From NCBI GenBank assembly GCA_025558075.1, contig JAHLKF010000009.1, forward strand, positions 496,001 through 560,000: a stretch of DNA of 64,000 bases, read 5' to 3'. Positions within the stretch are counted from its first letter, which is position 1. Every line of letters starts with the position of its first letter. Position numbers and translations under genes: made by a program. The stretch comes from Gaertneriomyces semiglobifer. Taxonomy: Eukaryota; Chytridiomycota; Chytridiomycetes; Spizellomycetales; Spizellomycetaceae. Below are positions 20,618 through 32,804 of this stretch, piece after piece. Below the pieces are notes generated by a model that worked only from the letters and a program-made list of their open reading frames with translations, was not told the origin of the DNA and made no database searches.

Positions 20618-21349
20618 GGTGGGCGACGAGTCAGTTTAAGGATATGAGGGGAACAGCAACGTGGGATTCAGGGCAGTGGCGACTGGGGCGACAACGGTAG
20701 GCGGCGAAAAGCGAGGGCGACAACGAGGGAGGGAAGGGCTTTCTACCGTCGTCACTTTATATATGATATGTTCTAAGTGGTGGAAAAGATATTGCCGGAA
20801 GGAAGAGAGGAAAGATGGCGATGACAGGCAAAAGGGGGCGACCACACGCGATCTTTCCGTTCTTTTCCACTTTCTATGTGTAAATTTCATGGTGTATCCT
20901 TGAAAGTTTCGAAGTACTTGCAGTGTGAAACTTTGTATATATTTCACAGTACCATTGGAATATTTCATTCCGTATACAGGTCCTTTAATTCGAGTGAATT
21001 GCTCCGGTGCGTTCCGAACCGACTGGGCCGAGGTCATTCATCCACGCGACCCTTGCCGGCAAAGTGTGTCATGTTTGGGCCGAAGCGCGAACGAATCACA
21101 TGCTGCAACCTTTACGTTGCCGTCGGCTAATATTAAAAAGGTTACGCGTCAACCCAACCCATACCGCGCGCAGCGCGCCCACGTACGGTACGCAGCACAC
21201 ACGGGTCCCAACAGCGAGGAACAAATGTGCCAGTCCCATAATGGAATATCATTATATATACATAGCGGGCATTTGTACATTTACAAAGTTTCAGCTGACA
21301 CTACGCTCGGACCCTTTGTTGGACCAGTTGATTCTTTCTGTGGAGGCAT
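20618..21349. other. Intergenic region
   Basis: This is the upstream region of the SFC1 gene and the 3' flank of the membrane-protein gene. Open frames here are short and overlap on both strands. No gene is supported. Confidence 0.5.
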
Positions 21350-23027
21350 CTAACACTTTTCATGATACGTCCCTTCATCTCCCGAGATCGCTATATGAAT
21401 CGGTCCATACGCTGTGGAATCCTTGATAATTCTCACTCCGTCCCCATCTTTGACAAGCAAAACGTCGCAATTCTGCTCAAACACTTCTGTGTAGCCCTCT
21501 CCACCGCGGCCGGTGACCCCTGCCTCTACCATGGCGAGCCCTGCCCACTCTGGAGCGGACACTGGAATAAGGCCAACGGTTGTAAGCAAAGACCGCCCGG
21601 TAGACGAAAAGACGTGAAGCAGGTAGGCGAGCAACCCAATGTTAATCACAAGTGGTACCAGGAGGATGAGTGCTCCCCAGTATGACAGAATGGAGCACGG
21701 AACAGCAAATGATGCGGTTGTCACAAAGTCGGCCGCCTTCAGGTCTGTACCGACTGTAAGCATCAACTGAGTAAGCAAAGCGACCGTATTCGTTTCTGGC
21801 ATGCGCGGTTCCTGTGCCAAGTCTATTGCCGTTCGGACGTTATTGTTCCATTCTCGTGTGAGCCGATCACTGAGGAACGCTGTGAATCTGTCAACATATC
21901 TATGGGCATGCAATGTTAGATGTCATGTCTGCTTAGCCAATCAAGCAGGAGTGTCAATCAACATACTGGATGTTCATCTCTCCCCAACGCGAGACAACCA
22001 GTGGATCCGTAAATTTCACTTGACAAAGCTGTGCAGGTACAAATGCTGGCGTGGTATAAGGGACACGAACGTCTTGGCCATCCAGTTTTCCCAAGTTCAG
22101 AGGGGTGGACATCCGATCGTACGTGTTGATGAGCAACACTTTGAATGACGTTGCGGATTCCGGCCATGAAGCCAGGTAGTGCACATCCAGGTGAGTAAGA
22201 CAGTTGGCGGCGGGGTCCTCGGCGCAGGGTTCCATGTAGCGCCCAGACCGTAGGTCAAAACGAATGGATGCATACGGTACATCAGCCTGAAGAGTGTGAA
22301 CCGGAATCGCGCCCGTACCCGTGCCTTCCGCTTTGAAATCAGCAACGGCGAATGCATTTGATCGCAGACCAAGGGAAATGTTGACCTGATACTCGAAACG
22401 AGTTTCGACGGGCGAGCATAAAATGGAACCCGCTGAGAGATCAGGTGTGTAAACCCATTGTTTATCGTGTATAACGACTTTTGGGATGTCGCCAATAGGA
22501 ATCTTGGCTGAAGCGTATAACGACTCCATAGCAGTTGTATATCCGCTATGGTTGAAGAACTGTGCGCCGAACATGCTCACGAGCCGTGACTGTACATTTT
22601 CCTGGCGTTGAATTCCGCAGTTGCTGTGAGCGGTAGTCGCATTGATAAGCACAAAGTCACCTTTGAGAGGAGCTTAGATTAGACAGAGAAGGTGCTCAAA
22701 TGAATCAACATTTCGCCGCCTACATGCACGTTCAATAAGATAGGCACTTAGTAGGAGCGTCGCCAGTAATCCACATTTTCGTGTTGTCTTCTGCGTCAGC
22801 AATGACAACTCCGGCACTCTTCCACTGATAGCTAACGTCGCTATTTTCACTTGACCTTCCTGGTGCAGTTGCCACGCCGAGCGCACACGGCGAAGTTGAG
22901 AAATGAGAAGCCAAGTCAATGTCCACACCGCGACAGCGAAGATTCCCGTGTATGTCACTGCTTTGGCCGTCGTGACATTCCAGAAAGCAATCCCATCAGG
23001 GGTGAACTTGATTGCTGAGATGCCCAT
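21350..23027 (-). CDS. Unrecognised membrane protein, three exons, 511 aa
   Basis: The ATG at 23027 (MGISAIKFTPDGIAFWN) opens exon 1. Exons 23027-22748, 22672-21967 and 21899-21350 join in phase through introns of 75 nt (GTGCCT...CTAAG) and 67 nt (GTATGT...CATAG). A hydrophobic segment near residues 22-42 (VTYTGIFAVAVWTLTWLLI) and a stronger one near residue 390 (ALILLVPLVINIGLLAYLL) bracket a ~340-residue region with N-glycosylation-type sites and mixed beta-like sequence. The architecture (two helices around a lumenal or extracellular domain) is clear; the family is not. It might be a fungal orphan surface or vacuolar protein. Exon choice rests on frame consistency only. Confidence 0.75.
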
Positions 23028-23617
23028 TTTGGAGGTTGCGTGGGTAGAGCTTGCCAGAAGCGGTGCTGGTGGGAGAGGGGCATTTTATATGTGCATGATT
23101 CGTCGGGGCGCGTATGCTGTTCATCGCCAGGCGTGAGGCATTGTCAGGGCACAATTTCTTCCCTATCAAGTTGGAAGGCAGTCTAGATTCGTGCAGCAGA
23201 CGTCGGGGCATCCTCGGTTTCCCTGTTATACCAACTTTTACTGTGAAGATCGATTTGGGCCGATGCCCTCGGTTTCCTCTGTCCAGAGCCAGATCGGCCC
23301 AGACCTCGCCGAGTTCTCAAGTTGAAGGCAGGAAAGCCATCGCAGTGTTGCGATGAGGCTCCGTGTGTCTGGTCGGAGGGAATAGAAGAAAAGTTTGTAG
23401 AACTGGGGCTTGAGTCTGGCAACTCCCCGCCCGCCAACCCGCCAAACAAGCGCCAGGCTCCAACGGTGTTATCGCTCACACACTTGCGTAATTAATAAGA
23501 AATGGTTATTGATATTTATTGCAAGGACGTCGTTCGCGTTCAAATTCAGAATGATCCGAGATAGGATCTCGAAGCAAACAAGGCATAACTGTACACGTTT
23601 GGACAGCTTGTGGTATC
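23028..23617. other. Divergent intergenic region
   Basis: This lies between the minus-strand membrane-protein gene and the plus-strand Aim18-like gene, and presumably holds both promoters. No specific element is identified. Confidence 0.45.
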
Positions 23618-24664
23618 ATGCGTGCAACGCTTCGCTCTCTAGGGCTTCTTATAAGAGGGGCACCACGTACTTCCCCTAGATCTATCGCTCGATGCCATCT
23701 TCCGCAGGGCCGCTTTGCTCACAGCTCCTCGCATGGTCATGACCATGGCAGTAGTAGTACGCTCTTTGGTGCTCGGCGCGCCACAGTGTTTGGTGTGGGA
23801 TTTGGTGCCGTATGTTTAATTGCCCACAATTCCTATGGAAAACAAATCTACGCCGATGCCCCCGTAGCGATCGAGGAGAATAGCCACTTTCAGGAACCGT
23901 CCACGAAGCGATTAATCGCCAAAGAGATTAACGTAGGCGGCCAGAAACTGCAATTGCTTGGCGCTGGTGTACGACAGGTTAGTGATACATGTGTTCTTGC
24001 AGCTTGCATGTGCGCATATTCGTTAATCGCCGCCCATGCGATTGCAGGTGACGTTCGTCAAACTCAATGTCTACACCGTGTCAATATACGGCCCGCAAAG
24101 TCTCTTTTCATACATCCGGTCGTCTCCATTGTGGAAATCATTCACCAGTGCAGAATTCGCCAAAAAGCCTGAACAGGACATGATGACGAATCCGTACATT
24201 TCTGATCTCGTCAGGAATGCTTCAACGCTGGTGGTTCATATCCGTCCCACACGTGTAACGGACGGTGCACATATTCGCAACGGTATCTTGCGCTTTCTGA
24301 CGAAAAAGCTCGCCGTGGAGGATGCGAAGGGCACAGTAACTGATACTCAAAAGCACGAGATAGATAGTGCGTTCGATGAGTTGCGAGCGGTGTTGCCTAG
24401 CAGCAGAAAGATTGGAAAAGACGATGTGCTTTCATTCACTCTCGTTCCGGATGGATTGAAAGTCGAGGGGGTTGGAGTCAGCGGACATGTGAAAAATCGC
24501 TGGGTTGCTGAACGATTCTTTGAAAGTTACCTGGAAGGTGCCATCAGCCCTAGCGTAAGTAATTCCCCAACTTCAATCTGATCTGCAATTGGTGGTTTTA
24601 ACTGGACCTTGACTAGTTGAAAGCGAATGTGGCGGCAACGTTGGAAACGGCTCTTCGAAAGTGA
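23618..24664 (+). CDS. Mitochondrial chalcone-isomerase-fold protein (Aim18/Aim46-like)
   Basis: Three exons, 23618-23977, 24048-24554 and 24617-24664, are in phase and give 304 residues. The N-terminus is Arg/Ser-rich without acids (MRATLRSLGLLIRGAPRTSP), as in mitochondrial targeting sequences. A hydrophobic segment follows (ATVFGVGFGAVCLIAHNSYG) that probably anchors it in the inner membrane. The remainder matches the fungal chalcone-isomerase-like domain: LLGAGVRQVTFVKLNVYTVS across the first splice junction, later LRFLTKKL, DVLSFTLVPDGLKVEGVGVSG and VAERFFESYLEGAISPSL. Yeast Aim18 and Aim46 belong to this family, reported as haem-binding proteins without isomerase activity. The last exon is only 48 nt. 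Confidence 0.88.
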
Positions 24665-24792
24665 TGACCGGAAGAGTGGAGGCAGTGCCTGGTGAATAGT
24701 AGTGGGCTCATGACGCCATCCCAGGGCACGGTGGGCGGTTTTGATTCAGTATCTATAGACACCATTTCTATTCTTCAATGATAGCATGCATT

Positions 24793-26119
24793 CTACCCTA
24801 CACACCCTTGCGTTCTCATCTCCTTACTCGCGACAATTCTGCTGGTCGGCCTTGAGTGCGTGCCAGCAATTGCTTTGCGTTTCCCCTGTCGTACTGCACC
24901 AATGGTCTTCGTGGTTGCATTGCTGGCCAATGCGTTCACGTTCAGGGTCAACGACTTCTGCACAACATAGATTGAATATACCAAAAACAACATCTGAAGC
25001 GGTACTCCTGTCACCATGATGTAGCCGAAGGTGTATCCCATATATCCGCGCTTGCTGATAAGGAACATGGAAGCCAATATGACGTCGCCGGAAAGCTGTA
25101 ACACAGCGGCAACAATGTTTTGTTTTCTCAAAGAAGTTACGTGCATCACTGTCATGGAATCGTAGCTTGCAAGTATCCCAATTTGTTTAGCGCAGAGATG
25201 TACAATGGCGATGGAGAGTCCCGTATCGACCACCGCAACAAAAGCCAGATACGCTACCCACGGAATCGTGTACCAAACGAACGCATGCTCCTTGCCATTT
25301 ACAAGCCCGTCAAAGAGAGACGCGGCGCCGCAGGCCCACGCGGCCAATGTGACGATAGACATGGCGTAGATAGCTCTTTCGGCGGTCTTTGGATTCCAGC
25401 CATGCCCAGTAGCCAGAAAATGGGCACGAAAGGACTGCATGTGGAGGCACAGCGCCACTGTCGTGTAGTAAGGAACCTTCGGAAGGTGTGTCAAACTTGG
25501 GTGGCCACCAAATTGGCCGAAGTGGGCAGCACTAACAAAATCGAGAGCGACTGCCAGGATCGAGGCTATCGTTGCAGTAAGCATGTAAACACCGTTTCGT
25601 GACCAAGGGCGCTTGCGGATGAGAACCACATATGTCCCTAGTAAAGCGGCAGCGCCTATCGCCATCCCAAATCCTAAACACAGCAAGGTGAGGCCACGGT
25701 TGTTGGTCCCAAGGCATGGATCTGCTGGATCCTCCCAGGGACTCAACCATCCTGTATATGTTATGCTTTCAAGGCTTCCGGTCTCGTTGTAGTGATAAAC
25801 ACAGAATGGATCATCATTGTTGAACTTTACCCAAGGTGGAAAAGATAGGTGTGAGATGTTTTGCGTGATGTTGAAGCGCTCGCGTATGGGCATGGTATTG
25901 GCACCAAGCGCACTTTCGAAATTACCTTCTAAGCATGATCCCAATACGTCAAATGGTAGCACTTTATCTTCCACTAATCTTACTGTCTTCTCTATTTTGG
26001 GTTTGTCGAACGACCCATGAATGTAGGTTGTGTTGAATGAATTTTGCAGGTCATCGCCGCCGCTGGAGTCTCGCCGACGCGCGAAGGCACAGTCATACAA
26101 ATCGGAAGTCGTAAAGAAA
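24793..26119 (-). CDS. Seven-helix membrane protein (GPCR-like topology), 5' exon uncertain
   Basis: A long minus-strand exon encodes an extracellular-type N-terminal domain of ~135 residues with several NxT/S sites (NTTYIHG, NITQNISH). About seven hydrophobic helices follow, starting at TLLCLGFGMAIGAAALLGTYV and ending at PLQMLFLVYSIYVVQ, then a basic Ser/Thr tail. The frame has no ATG at its 5' end. A possible first exon (26288-26227, MSAARYNLGSLYNWVFTAAA) joins in phase through a 107-nt intron, but its ATG would lie only 8 bp from the divergent ATG of the TM9SF gene, so it is tentative. The layout of ectodomain and helix 1 resembles the 334-residue protein at 52971-54025. The ligand is unknown. 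Confidence 0.75.
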
Positions 26120-26296
26120 CTCGCACAGTCATGTTATTGCCACTTCAAGTGACCTGAAAGTTTGACTTGGAGGAGGTCCTCAACGTTGGCTTCGCGAACG
26201 TATTTTGATCTGCGGACTGCGAACACTAGGCTGCGGCGGTGAAGACCCAGTTGTAAAGAGAGCCTAGGTTGTACCTGGCAGCGCTCATCTGGAAGG

Positions 26297-28620
26297 ATGT
26301 ATCTGACGCTTCTCACCCTCATTGCTTTTTGTTGTCATTTGACCTCCGCCTTTTACCTCCCTGGCGTTGCTCCTAAGGATTACAAGAAGGGGAATCTGGT
26401 CGAGCTCGATGTCAATGTCCTGACATCCTCCAACAACCTTCTATCCTACGACTTCTATTACGAGAGGTTCCATCATGTCAAGCCGGAAAAAGTGGATAAT
26501 AAGCGCGAGAACCTCGGCAGCATTCTGTTTGGAGACCGCTTGCACAACAGCGACTTTGAGTTGAATATGCTCGTTAATGATACCTGCGCTACACTGGGGA
26601 CTGTTACTATTCCGGCAAACGACGCAAAATTCATTAATGACCGCATAAAAGAAGGGTATCAACAAAACTGGTTCGTGGACGGCCTTCCTGCTGCGGAGGA
26701 AATGTATGACACGACGAATGAGCAGACTTTTTATCAAATTGGATTTAGCCTTGGCCAATATGATCCTTCTAAGGTGCGACTGTGGTACTGCCCAATGGCC
26801 CTCTCGCGCATACTAATTCTTAAGTGAATGTCGTTAGTCCAATCAAGGACCATGGTTGAACAATCATTATGATATTCTCATTAAGTACCATTCAGACGAA
26901 CACAACGAGCTGCATCGTGTGGTTGGTGTACTTGTGTGGCCATCCAGCGTTGCGGAAACGAAGACGGAAAACTGTGCTGTCGACCCTCGGAGCGCACCCA
27001 CTCTCAAGTTGGATGAGACGAAGGACAATAAAGTGACCTACACGTACACTGTGCGCTGGGAACCGAGCAATGTCTCGTGGGGGACGCGCTGGGACAATTA
27101 TCTTTACGTCTTCGATCCGAACATCCATTGGTTCAGGTGAGTACCGGTGCTTCTGGGTTTCATACCTCGACTGCCTCGTTCTTATCATGACCGTTTCCGA
27201 TAGCATTGTGAATTCCATCGTTATAGTTCTTATGCTCACTGGAGTGATTGCTATGATCCTAATTCGAGCGTTGCATAAGGACATAGCTCGCTATAATACC
27301 TACGGAGATGAAGACGCACAGGAAGATTTCGGATGGAAGCTGGTGCACGCTGATGTGTTTCGGCCACCAAAGAATCGGATGCTACTCTCTGTTCTTGTTG
27401 GGAACGGTGTACAGTTGTTTTGCATGTCGGGAGTTACTCTCTGTGAGTACCAGATGCAGTTATTGTATATCGGTTATTCCGGTAGATTTTGAACTGACGT
27501 TGTTTCGCTTTCAATAGTATTTGCCATGCTCGGCTTCTTATCTCCATCGTCTCGCGGGCTCCTTGTCACCGTTGCGCTGATGTTTTACATCTGTTTCGCG
27601 TCTGTTGCGGGGTATGTCTCTGCGCGGCTTTACAAGATGAATCAAGGCGAGTTCTGGAAGCGCAACATATTCACGACTGCAACGCTGGTACCTGGGTAAG
27701 TACCGAACTGTTCTTTTGGGCGAGTGCTTTCACTAACCGTTGACCAATACAATTAGAGTTGTATTTGCTATCTTTCTGTTTTTGAACTCCTTCTTGATCG
27801 GTGCCAATTCTTCCGCGGCGGTTCCCTTTGGAACAATGTTTACGCTAATCCTTCTGTGGTTCCTCGTTTCGGTCCCCATGTGTGCGGTGGGAGCGTATTA
27901 TGGCTTCAAAAAGGATGCCATCAAGAACCCGGTCAGAACCAACCAAATCCCGAGGCAGATTCCACCTGGGGTATGTGCTAAATTGCGAACTCTCGTTTAT
28001 CGGTCAAAGATATGACGCCGGTACTCATGTTCCTATTTTCACTATCAGCCATGGTACCTTCGACCTATCCCGATGATGCTTCTTGCCGGAATACCACCCT
28101 TCACCGCGGTGTACATTGAGCTGCATTTTATCATGAACAGCCTGTGGTTCGGACGCGTATACTACGTCTTTGGGTTCCTAGCCATTGTGTTCGGCATTTT
28201 GGGAGTGACATGCTCAGAGATTGCCATTTTGGGGGTGTACTTCACCCTGAATGCTGAGGTACTTTCCATACAGCATCTGATGTAACACTGGTCTTGACTC
28301 ACTTCTGCCTCAAAAGGACTACTACTGGTCATGGCGCGCATTCTTCGCCGCTGGCGGGAGTGGATTCTATGTCTTCCTTGCCAGCGTCATTTACTACGTG
28401 CGATCTCTAAGTAAGGACCTGCAGCCCACCGTCAACGTTGCCATCGCGCATGCTAACCGTCCCTTTTGTCTCAGCGTTAGATAACCTTCCGTCTGCGATT
28501 CTCTACTTTGGCTGGTCGCTTGTGATGTCCGTTTTGTTCACCGTGCTGACGGGCAGCATAGGATATTGGGCAGGGCTGTATTTTGTTAGAAAGATTTTTG
28601 GGGCGATCAAAGTTGACTAG
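26297..28620 (+). CDS. EMP70: Transmembrane 9 superfamily protein (nonaspanin, EMP70/TMN-like)
   Basis: Eight exons keep phase: 26297-26773, 26838-27136, 27204-27442, 27518-27695, 27757-27970, 28049-28258, 28317-28410 and 28475-28620. They give 618 residues. A signal peptide (MYLTLLTLIAFCCHLTSAFY) is followed by the lumenal domain with FYLPGVAP, LGSILFGDRL, and NNHYDILIKYH. The first membrane helix follows HWF at the exon 2/3 junction, then eight more helices. Family hallmarks are IARYN, VHADVFRPP, NPVRTNQIPRQIP, PFTAVYIELHFI and DYYWSWRAF. The end IKVD fits the KxD/E signal reported to bind COPI and hold TM9SF proteins in the Golgi. Members act in sorting membrane proteins and in adhesion or filamentous growth. 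Confidence 0.95.
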
Positions 28621-31600
28621 AATACCACAATCAGACGGTAACCACTAATAACGTCATTGTATTATGAAGAGAAACCTGCAAGACTCGTGGGTGTAACGCG
28701 CTTGAGCTTGAATCCATCCGGGCGGGTCTGCGGAGCTATGGTGGTAATTGTCATCACAGATCGCTTCGTCCCGGCCCTACCCGGATGAAGAAACGGTTAG
28801 TGTTCGTAGAGATGCAGAAGTACTTCCATTCTCGCGATTCTCGCCCGATGCTCAAGGGTACAGGTGCCAACAATATGTATCTACCCCAGTCCGCGCAAAG
28901 ACATGGTGTAGAAGAAGTTATAAGGCGAATCTCTCTGATTTCCGTAATAACATAGCCAGTATTGCGGCAACGCGAAGCGTGCGCGAATTAAAATCAACAA
29001 GCGAAGATGTGGACAACGGCCAAGTCTTTCCCAAAACCTTTTCTTTTACTGCTCTGCAAGCCATGTAAAGGTTCGGTATGGCCTAGCGGCAGGTTCCCGA
29101 TGTAAGGGCTGACTGGCTCTACGGTTCCAATCTCACCATCAGACACTTTCACACCGGAGAGCAATGAACGCGCGATCCGAGCCATCATTGCGGTCTGCGA
29201 AAGCGAAACAGACGGCCCATAGGGTCTGAGGATCGTGAAATGGACAAGCCGCCGACTCTTCGCGACCAGAAAACGTACAATCCTGCCCTAGCTCAGCTGC
29301 TATCGTTGCGGTTACCGACCCAGGTTCCCGGGCCGTTCTAGCTGCGCTTGCCCGTGGTCTTCGTGCACGTGCTCCTTTAAGAAAAGTCGGTAATCGTACA
29401 CAAGCAATTCGATGGATCCATTGGCGCAAAGAAGGAACGGAGACAAAAAGAAATAAGAAGTTAAAAATATGCTTGCACAAGTGTTGCAACATGCGGACCA
29501 ACAGGCAATGATAAAGTCCTGCAGTGATATCCTCCTTAACTAAGTGTCGATCACAAGCGATGGAAAGCACGCAATTGTTTGCTTCCAAGCGAGCTGCTAA
29601 GGCCCCGCGGACTCAGAGGCAATGATAAAGTCCTCTAATAGCCCTCTCCCGTGGGCGCTGCCAACAGGCTCGGCCCTACCTCGAAACCTACCCGAGTGCG
29701 AGCAGCTGAAGATGGTACGACCCGCAGTGCACGCACCCAGGATTGTGGGTGTCGGGGGGATGTGGTATCTATTGTCCACGACAACAGAAGCGACCGGAGT
29801 TTGGCCCACCATTGTTTGCATCCAAAGCGAGCTGCTAAGGCCCCGCGGACTCAGAGGCAATGATAAAGGCCTCTGATAGCCCTCTCCCGTGGGCTCTGCC
29901 AACAGGCTCGGCCCTACCTCGAAACCTACCCGAGTGCGAGCAGCTGAAGATGGTACGACCCGCAGTGCACGCACCCAGGATCGTGGGTGTCGGGGGGATG
30001 TGGTATCTCTTGCCACGGCAACAGAAGCGACCTCAGCTTGGCCCATGTCTACTCGCGCGACCAGAACCGGTTAAATCACACGCACCTTCGCCACAAATCA
30101 AGAGGAGATTCCAGAGTGAGAAGGCAGCGAGAGAATTCTGTGAAGGTGCAGTGCGGGTTTAAAGCTCTCAAAGCGAGTTCGTGGAGCCCCTGTCGGGCGC
30201 ACTTTACACGACCTTGCAATTGAGCTCCTCCCTTCTCGACTCACTCGTGCCCTCTGCATTCGCTCCAGCATGCTCCCACTCTGTTGCAGTCGGTTGGTGC
30301 AGACTACAGACTAGCTCCAGCGTCGGATATCGTATGTATGGTTTAATTGGAGGCATCCGTACGCGATGGAAGGGAGGAGAACCTGCAAGCGCAAGGAACA
30401 CGTCGCGACCTGTGACGCGCTAGGAGTAGGGCTTTGTTCATTTATCCAAAAATGGATCGCGGTTGAACCCTAACTCCACCGACATATATAAACGCGGTCA
30501 CGGCTCTGTCCCTCGCTCCTTCGTTCCCAACCGTCGCTCCTTCCCAGCTGTACCTCCTTTTCAAACGATATAGTTCCTCAACTCTGGCCTCGTTACGCAC
30601 CACCCTCGATTCCTCCCTACTAAAATCTCAAGCTCACCGACACGTTTTCGCGACTCGATCAAACTTATGGGGGTATCCGGCCAGACTAGTATAGCGCTCA
30701 CATTTACTGCGTTTGACAGAAATCTGCAGAAGACTCTCCAGAGTCTGTACCACGATAGCATTACATACTGTGCTTTCCCATGCATCTGTGTGCAATGCGC
30801 CGTGCTTGATATATCAAACCAACATGCCAGAACCAGATTTTCTGCAGCGGCGCGGTTGCCGACCGGCGCAGGAGGCGGCAGCCCCGCGGAACCAAGCCTC
30901 CACACCTCGATGTGTGGTTGCCGTTCCCTTGACTGTTTGAAGAATGCGCCGGGCTAGGAGAGCACTCCTACTGTGGGTTGGACCCCTATCCCTAACTGTG
31001 CTTGGTTGTGCTTTACGCACGACTCAAGTGTCAGTGAACCCTTGGCCTGACAGCCTTTAAGGGGTGGCACGGTGCGTGTGTAGAGATCACCGCTGCTAGG
31101 AAGGCTTCATCCGGTCTGTATTGGCCATTGTTGTACATGGCGAATTGCCAATGCATTTGTATTGATCATTGAGTGCGTTCTTGAACATGCAATTTTACGA
31201 AGGACTAAAATGATAGCGAGTGGATTCGTATCCATGGCCGAAGGTTTAACTGCAAATGCCCACAACCATTACAGAAACCCCTGCTGAACCAAGGATTCAT
31301 CGATGAGAAGAGGCTAGCAACAGCAGGCCTCAATGCTAGCATTAAGGCCTGCTGCTGCTGTTCTGTTTCGGGGTCTGGATTGCCGGCGAAAGAGGATGCG
31401 AGGAGGCCACCATTGAATGCCGGGTTTGTTGAGACAGCTGGGAAAGCTGGTGTCGGTGCTGCTCAACAGGTTAGACCGCTTGGCGTACGTTAGAGACCTC
31501 GTGGGTTTACATTTCCACAAGTTCTAGAAGCTTTTCGATTTGTGCTGATGATGGCGACGGAACTGCGGCTTCCTCTGCTAGGACGGCAGTCTCCTTCGAT

Positions 31601-32804
31601 TTGCCTTCCCCATTGCCATTCCCTTTGCTTGAACTTTGCTGTTGCCTGAGCTTTTGTTAACATTCGGGGTAGGTGCGCACGCTGTCTCTTGACTGTTAAC
31701 CACTTGCTGAAATACCATACATTTGAAGGACCGGCGAATCCTCCACGATCCTCAGAACCTCAGATTCACTGGTTTTTTGAGCTCAAATAGGAAGATGAGA
31801 AGGCGACAGATAAGTTCCAATCTTTTGAAAATGCCTCTACTAGCTTAAATCTCACGCAGGAGGAGGAAAAGGAGCGCCGGTAGCAGCAGAGGCCACGGTA
31901 GTAGTAGTAGTGATTGCAGCAATCAGTATCTGTGTGTGTGTGTGTGCGTATGTGTACGCGAAACTCACTTTACGAAAAGCGTTCCGCGGCCCCAAATTAA
32001 GCATTAAAAAAGTAGTAGAGGTAAAGGTAAAGGTAGTAAAAGAGAAGTAGAGGAGTTGAACGGTTGAAAATGGTATTGGCTCTAGTAAAAAAAAATAGTA
32101 GCAACTCGGGTGAGCACCACTCGAGCGGCTGCCAACGTTTCACACTGAAATCACAAATTGAAGGCCTTGGAGAGTTCAATAACTCACGTCCTGAAGTATC
32201 TTCCTTGTTTTTTTCCTCCTGTGAAAGTCCATGGATTCAGCTAGCAAACAACCAAACCCATCAGCGAACGCGCGATACCTACGTCTAGTGGAGTTCCCCT
32301 GCGATCTCAGAGGCCTTTTGACATTTCCCATTTGTATTCCCCTAGTGTTTCTACCCTTTTAAACATGGATTTTTCCCAGTCTACTCCTGTATGATCACCC
32401 TCTAGATTTTGAGGCCTCCCCAAAGTGTCCGCATCCTCGAGTTTCTCGTGTTATAGTAATGGACCCAATGCCGGGGACTCGAGAGGAGTTCAGTTGTTAT
32501 GCTACTAGTAGTGAGATCTCCCATTCTAAACCAGCTTTTACCACCTTGGAGCCATTTAATAGGTGATAACCGTAATGCCAGTAGCACGCCACGCCGCGAT
32601 AGTGCCTCAACACACACAATTAGAACATAACAACCAATACGCCTTTTAAGACAATTCCATCCGGTATAATCCTGGTCGTCAAATAGCTCTAGTGATTCCC
32701 CTCATCAGGATTGCATTTGACCGAAGGACCATCAAATGCGAGCATTTTTGTATGGTGGATTCTGTGCCAAACTGTACAAATCTTGAAAGGCTTTAAGTGC
32801 GGCC
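28621..32804. other. About 4.2 kb without a convincing gene
   Basis: The stretch holds a tandem duplication (29573-30048), a short palindrome (31317-31361) and microsatellites near 31896-31945 and 32006-32050. There is an ATG-less plus frame of ~90 codons at about 29238-29505, and a 96-codon ATG frame at 30667-30957 (MGVSGQTSIALTFTAFDRN) lying ~180 bp downstream of a TATATAAA at 30485. The last is the best gene candidate but shows no domain. Nothing else is supported. Confidence 0.5.
29573..30048. repeat. Tandem duplication, 238-bp unit, two copies
   Basis: The units start ATTGTTTGC at 29573 and 29811 and share long identical tracts, for example GCTGCTAAGGCCCCGCGGAC at about 29594 and 29831. 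Few substitutions separate them, so the event is fairly recent. Open frames inside simply repeat. Confidence 0.85.

Noticed and set aside
22732..22926. Alternative minus-strand frame as exon 1 of the membrane protein at 21350-23027
   Set aside because: It has no in-phase join to exon 2, whereas the frame from the ATG at 23027 joins in phase over a 75-nt GT-AG intron.
29070..29145. tRNA-like pair of internal promoter boxes (TGGCCTAGCGG, then GGTTCCAATCT)
   Set aside because: The A box fits well, but the B box departs from consensus and the flanks do not form acceptor or T stems, so neither a tRNA nor a clear SINE can be called.
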